From Firmicutes bacterium HGW-Firmicutes-16 (GTDB taxonomy: Bacteria > Bacillota > Clostridia > Oscillospirales > Oscillospiraceae): a stretch of 64,000 bases of DNA. Shown in pieces: positions 59,032 through 64,000 of this stretch. Location of the stretch: positions 124,001 through 188,000 of the forward strand of contig PGZZ01000002.1 in assembly GCA_002841545.1 (NCBI GenBank). The letters run 5' to 3'. Numbering within the stretch: position 1 is the stretch's first letter; each line of letters starts with the position of its first letter. The notes beneath the pieces were generated by a model. It searched no databases, had not been told where the DNA came from, and worked only from the letters and a program-made list of their open reading frames with translations. The position numbers and the translations under genes are program-made.

Positions 59032-59088
59032 TGCTGACTCGTTCGGAGCAGGGATTTTGAAGGCCTGCGGAGCAAAGAAATGTTGCAA

Positions 59089-59117
59089 TTGAATATTAGT
59101 GCATTATGAGGTATACT
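59089..59117 (+). promoter_or_regulatory. Promoter of the unknown membrane protein gene
   Basis: TTGAAT (59089-59094), 17-base spacer, TATACT (59112-59117); 62 bases before the ATG. Confidence 0.75.
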
Positions 59118-59179
59118 AGTAACATAAATAACCAAATGATGAGTTACAAAAAATAATGACATATTATCGGAGGTCACAT

Positions 59180-60820
59180 ATGGACAAAGACAAAGTACAG
59201 GGAAAAGGCAAAAGAACCGTGTCGAATCTTCTTATAACCTTGATTTTCGGGCTGATATATTTCTATGTAGAGTTGCCGGCAATCAATCTGAAGGATCCGG
59301 CCTTCTACACATTTGTGTTGCTTTTATCCGCTGTCTATTGCTTCCTCTCAATTCTGACACAGGGACTGTTCAGGGCTGAGAGCGGAAGAGAGCTCTGGCA
59401 GAGCGTCAAGACGCACTGCACTATTCCTGTTACCGTCTGCATAATACTTGCCGCAATTTTTGTTGTCGGAAACCTCATCTCGGCTCCGATATTCCGTGCT
59501 CACGCATATCGCAATCTGCTAACAGTTGAAACAGGCGATTTTGCTAAAGAGGTCGATCAGATTTCCTACAGCGAGATACCCATGCTCGACGAGGCAAGCG
59601 CCATGAAGCTCGGCGATAAAAAGATGGGTGAGCTTTCCGATATGGTTTCACAGTTCGAAGTGGATGACGATTATACGCAAATCAATTATAATGGAACTCC
59701 GGTTAGAGTTACGCCGCTTTACTATAGCGATTTTTTCAAGTGGCTCTCCAATCAATCCGAAGGTCTGCCTGCCTATATCATGATTAATATGGTGACGCAG
59801 GAGGTTCAGGCGGTCAGGCTGAACGAAGGCATGAAATACTCGACCGGCGAGTATTTCTTCCGCAACGTTGATCGCCATCTGCGTTTAAATTACCCGACCT
59901 ACATTTTTGACTCGCCGAATTTTGAAGTTGACGACTCCGGCACACCTTATTGGGTCTGCCCGAGAATCATCAAAAAAATCGGACTTTTCGGCGGAACAGA
60001 CGTTGAAGGCGCGGTTCTTATGAACGCAATAACCGGCGACTGCGCCTATTATTCCGCCGGCGAAGTGCCGGAGTGGGTGGACAGGGTTTATACAGCTTCG
60101 CTTATAATTAAGCAGTACAACTATTTCGGTACGTATCAGAACGGCTGGTTTAACTCCTTCATCGGGCAAAAAGGCGTGACCGTATCAACTAATGGTTACA
60201 ATTACATTGCTAAAGACGGCTGTGTCTACATGTATACCGGCGTCACGAGCGTCGTATCCGATAACTCCAATATCGGTTTTATCCTAACGAATCAGAGAAC
60301 AAAGGAAACAAAGTATTACGCCTGCGCGGGCGCTCAGGAGTATGCCGCAATGTCAAGCGCCGAGGGCATAGTGCAGTATATGGATTACCGCGCGACCTTC
60401 CCGCTGCTCTTGAACATTGCCAACCAGCCAACCTATTTCATGGCTTTAAAGGACACCGGCGGTCTTGTCAAAATGTACGCGATGGTCAATGTCCAGCAGT
60501 ATCAGCTCGTTGCGTCCGGAACAACGGTCGCGGAATGTGAGAAAAACTATATGAATATGCTGGCGGGCAGCAATCTCGCCTCGGAAAGTGAAATTACAGG
60601 CACGGCAGTTAACGGCACGATTTCGGATATACGCACGGCTGTTATAGACGGGAACACAAGCGTGTTCATTAAACTTGAGGGTGACAGCTACTACTATATT
60701 ATATCAGTCGCGGAAAATAAGCTCTCGGCTGTCCTTTCCGTTGGCGATAAGGTTGTTATAACTCCGTCGTCGGATGATGGCGAACTGAGAAGTGCCTATG
60801 ACATCAAGCGCGCGGACTGA
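59180..60820 (+). CDS. Membrane-anchored protein of unknown function
   Basis: 546 residues from ATG 59180 behind TCGGAGGT. A basic start, then hydrophobic segments at about 14-32, 43-61 and 78-100, then a soluble domain of about 445 residues rich in Tyr, Gly and Thr (INYNGTPVRVTPLYYSDFFKW, YIMINMVTQEVQAVRL, AVLMNAITGDCAYYSAGEVPEWVDRVY, NGYNYIAKDGCVYMYTGVTSV). The soluble part probably lies outside the membrane. It ends with a small OB-like module (ITGTAVNGTISDIRTAVIDGNTSVFIKLEGDSYYYI). I do not recognise a named family. A metallophosphoesterase gene follows 39 bases later. Confidence 0.75.
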   Translation: MDKDKVQGKGKRTVSNLLITLIFGLIYFYVELPAINLKDPAFYTFVLLLSAVYCFLSILTQGLFRAESGRELWQSVKTHCTIPVTVCIILAAIFVVGNLISAPIFRAHAYRNLLTVETGDFAKEVDQISYSEIPMLDEASAMKLGDKKMGELSDMVSQFEVDDDYTQINYNGTPVRVTPLYYSDFFKWLSNQSEGLPAYIMINMVTQEVQAVRLNEGMKYSTGEYFFRNVDRHLRLNYPTYIFDSPNFEVDDSGTPYWVCPRIIKKIGLFGGTDVEGAVLMNAITGDCAYYSAGEVPEWVDRVYTASLIIKQYNYFGTYQNGWFNSFIGQKGVTVSTNGYNYIAKDGCVYMYTGVTSVVSDNSNIGFILTNQRTKETKYYACAGAQEYAAMSSAEGIVQYMDYRATFPLLLNIANQPTYFMALKDTGGLVKMYAMVNVQQYQLVASGTTVAECEKNYMNMLAGSNLASESEITGTAVNGTISDIRTAVIDGNTSVFIKLEGDSYYYIISVAENKLSAVLSVGDKVVITPSSDDGELRSAYDIKRAD

Positions 60821-60859
60821 CGCACGGCTTTATCTAATGTTTAATTTCGGGAGAACCAA

Positions 60860-61549
60860 ATGGCACTTTATGCAATAGGCGATCTTCACCTTTCACTGGG
60901 TACGAATAAGCCGATGGATATTTTCGGCCCCAAATGGGAAAACCATGCGGAAAAGCTCAAAAGCTCGTTTTCCGCACTTTCTGATGATGATGTGACCGTC
61001 ATCTGCGGCGACCTTAGCTGGGGCATGGACCTGCGTGAGGCGCGGGAAGATTTCCTGTTTATAAACCGTCTGCCGGGCAGAAAGATAATACTCAAGGGCA
61101 ACCATGATTACTGGTGGTCGACCTCCACGAAGGCCAAGAACTTTTTTGAGGATAACGGTATTACCACAATAGAGATCCTAAATAACAACTGTTTCTTTTA
61201 TGGAGATGCTGCAATCTGCGGAACGCGCGGCTGGTTCTTTGAAGAGGAAACGGGTTCAGTCCATGATAAAAAGATTATGGATCGTGAGCTGATGAGGCTT
61301 GAAGTTTCGCTGAAAGCGGCAGGGGACAGGTCTAAATATGTGTTCCTGCATTATCCGCCGAAATACGGTGCCTATGTCTGCAGCGAGATACTTGACCTTT
61401 TTGATAAGTACGGTGTTTTAATGTGCTGCGCGGGACATATCCACGGTAAAGGCCTTCATAATGTATTTGAAGGCAAGTACAGGGGCATCGAGCACAGGCT
61501 CGTGTCCGCGGATTACCTGAATTTCAGCCCAATCCGCGTTCTGGAATGA
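60860..61549 (+). CDS. Metallophosphoesterase
   Basis: 229 residues, calcineurin-like. Metal-binding motifs in order: GDLHLS (7-12), CGDLSWG (near 55), LKGNHDYWW (near 79-86), FLHYPP (near 164) and AGHIHGKG (near 193). Cytosolic; may act on nucleotides or phosphoproteins, not deducible. GGGAGAACC precedes the ATG; probably co-transcribed with the unknown membrane protein. Confidence 0.9.
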   Translation: MALYAIGDLHLSLGTNKPMDIFGPKWENHAEKLKSSFSALSDDDVTVICGDLSWGMDLREAREDFLFINRLPGRKIILKGNHDYWWSTSTKAKNFFEDNGITTIEILNNNCFFYGDAAICGTRGWFFEEETGSVHDKKIMDRELMRLEVSLKAAGDRSKYVFLHYPPKYGAYVCSEILDLFDKYGVLMCCAGHIHGKGLHNVFEGKYRGIEHRLVSADYLNFSPIRVLE

Positions 61550-61570
61550 GGAAATGTTCACAAAAAGTAT

Positions 61571-61599
61571 TTGCATTTATTTATCTAATCTGTTACAAT
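61571..61599 (+). promoter_or_regulatory. Promoter of tig
   Basis: TTGCAT (61571-61576), 17-base spacer, TACAAT (61594-61599) with an extended -10 TG; 65 bases before the ATG. A small CGGAA/TTCCG hairpin lies in the leader near 61625-61637. Confidence 0.78.
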
Positions 61600-61663
61600 A
61601 CTGCTTATGGAATTTGACAATATCGGAATTATTCCGGTGTAAACTGTAGGAGGAAAAAACCCA

Positions 61664-63040
61664 ATGATCGTCAAGAACGTAGAAAAAAAAGAAAAGAACA
61701 CCGTCAGCTTTACGGTTGAAGTAGACAAGGACGAATTTGAGGAAGCGGTTCATAGCGCTTATCTTAAGAATAAAAAGAAAGTGAACGTACCCGGTTTCCG
61801 TCATGGCAAGGCGCCCAGAATGGTAATCGAGGGTATGTACGGCGCAAACGTTTTCTATGATGACGCTGTAGACGAAATTTCTTCCAAGGCTTTCGAATAT
61901 GCCGTTAAGGAAGAAAAACTTGAAACTGTCGGACGTCCCGGAATTTTGAACTACGATGTCAGCGACGAGAAGATTCTTACAGTAGAATTTGAAGCTGGCC
62001 TTTATCCGGAAGTGACTCTCGGCCAGTATAAGGGCATCGAGGCGCCTTGTGAAGAAATCAACATGACAGACGCCGATGTTGACGCTTATATTGAAGAGAT
62101 CCGGAAGCGCAACGCACGCCAGATCACTGTTGAGCGCGCAGCAGAGCTTGGCGATACAGCAGTTATCGACTACGACGGTTACCTTGATGGCGAGAGATTC
62201 GAAGGCGGTAAGGCAGAGGGTACGAATCTTGAGCTCGGCTCCAATTCATTTGTTCCCGGCTTTGAGGAGCAGGTAGTGGGCATGAAGGCCGGCGACGAAA
62301 AAGAAATTAATATCACCTTCCCCGAGAACTATCACGAAGGTCTTGCGGGTAAAGCAGTTGTATTTAAAGTCAAAGTCCATGAAGTCAACAAGATGGAAAT
62401 GCCCGAAGTCGACGACGAATTTGCTAAGGACGTTTCGGAGTTCGATAAGCTCGAGGACTACAGAACCGCAATTATGGAGCAGCTTGTATCAAAGCGCAGA
62501 CGGGCTGTTGAAGATGACTTCGGGTACAACGTGCTTGAGAAGGCCGTTGAAAATATGAGCGTTGAGGTCCCGGATGCAATGATCGAAGAGCGTATGGGAG
62601 TCATGGCGAACGAATATGACCGCAACCTTATGGCACGCGGCATGCATCTCGAAGAGTATCTCCGCATGTCCGGCATGGATCCGGCATCGTTCCAGAGCAT
62701 GATCCGTCCTCAGGCTGAAGCGCAGGTCAAGACAGACCTTCTGCTCGCTGCAGTAGCTAAGGCAGAAAACATCGAAGTGACTGATGAAGATATCGAAAAA
62801 GCTGTTGAAGACATTGCGAAAGCATACGGCGTAACACCCGAGCAGATTAAGCAGGCTATCCCGGCTGATTCGATGCTTGACGACATGAAGAAGAAAAAAG
62901 CAAACGACTTAATCATGCAGAGCGCTATTCCGACAGCTCCAGTTACGGAAGAAGTTAAAGCAGAAAAACCGGCAAAGAAGGCCCCCGCTAAAAAGGCATC
63001 CAAAAAAGCAGAGACCCAGACTGAAGACGTTGCCGAATAA
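61664..63040 (+). CDS. tig: Trigger factor
   Basis: Ribosome-bound chaperone and prolyl isomerase. 458 residues: ribosome-binding domain (1-110) with signature VPGFRHGKAPR at about 44-54, PPIase domain (about 150-235, GDTAVIDYDGYLDGE, FVPGFEEQVVGMKAGDEKEINITFPENYH), helical C-terminal chaperone domain, then a Lys/Ala/Pro-rich tail of about 30 residues (KPAKKAPAKKASKKAE) not present in most homologues. ATG follows AGGAGGAA. Standing before clpP-clpX is the standard order. Confidence 0.96.
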   Translation: MIVKNVEKKEKNTVSFTVEVDKDEFEEAVHSAYLKNKKKVNVPGFRHGKAPRMVIEGMYGANVFYDDAVDEISSKAFEYAVKEEKLETVGRPGILNYDVSDEKILTVEFEAGLYPEVTLGQYKGIEAPCEEINMTDADVDAYIEEIRKRNARQITVERAAELGDTAVIDYDGYLDGERFEGGKAEGTNLELGSNSFVPGFEEQVVGMKAGDEKEINITFPENYHEGLAGKAVVFKVKVHEVNKMEMPEVDDEFAKDVSEFDKLEDYRTAIMEQLVSKRRRAVEDDFGYNVLEKAVENMSVEVPDAMIEERMGVMANEYDRNLMARGMHLEEYLRMSGMDPASFQSMIRPQAEAQVKTDLLLAAVAKAENIEVTDEDIEKAVEDIAKAYGVTPEQIKQAIPADSMLDDMKKKKANDLIMQSAIPTAPVTEEVKAEKPAKKAPAKKASKKAETQTEDVAE

Positions 63041-63159
63041 TAGCATTATTTTTCAGCAGAGTCGGGAAGGGAAGAGCTTCCTTCGCAGGGCGTAGGAATA
63101 TTTACCAATCATAATGGGTATCTTCTTTTAGCTTGTTTTATCACGAAAGGAGAATCATC

Positions 63160-63741
63160 ATGAGTTTAGTACCATATGTTATTGAGCAGACCTCTCGCGG
63201 AGAACGTTCCTATGATATTTTTTCAAGACTTCTCAACGACCGTATCGTTATGCTCTCCGAAGAAGTAAACGACACAACTGCAAGCCTTATCGTTGCCCAG
63301 TTCCTTTTCCTTGAGGCACAGGATCCCGATAAGGATATACAGTTCTATATCAACAGCCCCGGCGGAAGCATCACCTCCGGTATGGCGATTTACGACACGA
63401 TGCAGTATATTAAGTGCGATGTTTCAACGATTTGCATAGGTCTGGGCGCTTCGATGGGAGCGTTCCTGCTAGCCGCCGGTACGAAGGGCAAGAGATTCGC
63501 CCTGCCCAATGCCGAAATCATGATTCATCAGCCTTCGGCAGGTACTCAGGGACAGATCACCGATATGGCTATCCATCTTAAACGTCTGGAAACCATAAAG
63601 AAGCGAATGAATCAGATTCTTGCAGATAAGACCGGAAAGCCAATCGAAGTGGTAACGGCGGACACCGAGCGTGACAACTTTATGACTGCGGAAGAAGCGA
63701 AGGAATACGGACTGATAGACAAGATTCTTTACAATCGCTGA
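63160..63741 (+). CDS. clpP: ATP-dependent Clp protease proteolytic subunit
   Basis: Serine protease barrel of the ClpXP/ClpCP machines. 193 residues; catalytic Ser in [14 protein letters not shown], His in IMIHQPSAG and Asp in [10 protein letters not shown]; opening [27 protein letters not shown] 63160 follows AAAGGAGA; the in-frame upstream ATG at 63133 has no site. The gap after tig (63041-63159) holds a GGAAG/CTTCC hairpin near 63066-63086 but no clear CtsR box or promoter. Confidence 0.97.
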   Translation: MSLVPYVIEQTSRGERSYDIFSRLLNDRIVMLSEEVNDTTASLIVAQFLFLEAQDPDKDIQFYINSPGGSITSGMAIYDTMQYIKCDVSTICIGLGASMGAFLLAAGTKGKRFALPNAEIMIHQPSAGTQGQITDMAIHLKRLETIKKRMNQILADKTGKPIEVVTADTERDNFMTAEEAKEYGLIDKILYNR

Positions 63742-63777
63742 GTATTTCCATAAGCATTTTTATTAAACGGGGTATAT

Positions 63778-64000
63778 ATGTCTAAATTTGAAGATAGCAA
63801 GAATATACGCTGCAGTTTCTGCGGGAAGCCACAGTCCCTTGTCGAGAGAATGATTGCAGGCAACGGCTCCTATATCTGCGACGAGTGCGTACGCCTGTGC
63901 ATGAGCATAATAGATGAGGGGTACAGCGCCAAAAACGGCACGCTGTCCTCAAGTCAGGGCGCGATAAACAGCTTTGGACTGAAAGGCTCTAGTCTTCCAC
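63778..64000 (+). CDS. clpX: ATP-dependent Clp protease ATPase subunit ClpX (3' partial)
   Basis: AAA+ unfoldase that feeds substrates to ClpP. Only the first 74 codons are in the window: the zinc-binding domain with [17 protein letters not shown] and [10 protein letters not shown] (four-Cys ligand set at 12, 15, 34 and 37 approximately) and the start of the linker to the AAA+ domain, which lies beyond the right edge. It begins 36 bases after clpP, with a weak ACGGGG signal. Confidence 0.95.
   Translation, partial: MSKFEDSKNIRCSFCGKPQSLVERMIAGNGSYICDECVRLCMSIIDEGYSAKNGTLSSSQGAINSFGLKGSSLP

Noticed and set aside
63041-63159. CtsR-controlled promoter before clpP
   Set aside because: The heptad repeat typical of CtsR boxes is absent and no good -35/-10 pair is visible; clpP may be read from the tig promoter.
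1-64000. CRISPR array, prophage, insertion sequence or integrative element
   Set aside because: No regularly spaced repeats, transposase, integrase or phage gene was seen; the tRNA genes have no duplicated 3' ends that would mark an attachment site.

Overview
The window reads as a chromosomal segment of an anaerobic low-to-mid-GC Firmicute of the class Clostridia; an Oscillospirales-like gut bacterium is my inference from protein character and gene neighbourhoods. Supporting signs are the rimP-nusA-rnpM-L7Ae-infB-rbfA-nrnA-truB-ribF order, tig-clpP-clpX, rplS-lepB-rbgA-rnhB, the electron-bifurcating NfnAB pair, a tungsten/molybdenum aldehyde:ferredoxin oxidoreductase, a PPi-type phosphofructokinase, AGGAGG ribosome binding sites and TTGACA-17-TATAAT promoters. 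It is mostly housekeeping DNA. I see no prophage, insertion sequence, CRISPR array or integrated element.

Layout. 1-6566: phosphate operon pstS(partial)-pstC-pstA-pstB-phoU-phoB-phoR. 6606-7115 (minus): shikimate-kinase-like protein. 7334-9389: AIM24 protein plus SPFH/zinc-ribbon protein. 9469-12064: AEC transporter, cytidylate-kinase-like protein, DegV protein. 12128-16828: L19 leader and rplS, then lepB-rbgA-rnhB-yraN-thrC. 16948-19858: self-regulated TetR plus ABC exporter. 19960-20403 (minus): tRNA-Arg and a truncated sporulation sigma-G gene. 20535-22180: birA-bioY under a BirA box. 22241-30747: peptidase, a structured leader with exonuclease, uppP, ftsK, mrnC, rqcH. 30794-32655 (minus): SLH surface protein and a Cys-rich clostridial protein. 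32821-38637: DUF4364, asnA, divergent DUF3048/UPF0340 genes, nfnAB. 38689-39459 (minus): CoaX-like protein with altered active site. 39584-47504: the nusA-infB operon behind an attenuator. 47540-52452: CrtO-like membrane protein, divergent pfp and fba, then a P-type ATPase homologue lacking its catalytic aspartate. 52497-54942 (minus): a membrane domain fused to HD-GYP, and a lipid kinase. 55159-57888: tRNA-Ser, AOR and a MoaD-like protein. 58108-64000: DMT transporter, unknown membrane protein, metallophosphoesterase, tig, clpP and partial clpX.

The points that most deserve attention are several intact genes whose catalytic signatures are systematically lost or changed: the P-type ATPase homologue (Asp to Asn, TGE and GDGxND lost), the CoaX homologue and the shikimate kinase homologue. 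To these add the truncated sigma-G, the PF06541/HD-GYP fusion, and several compact cis-regulatory devices (NusA-operon attenuator, BirA box, TetR operator, structured leader before the exonuclease, back-to-back promoters sharing one -35 position). No single multi-gene system here is clearly novel; the strongest candidates are single proteins.
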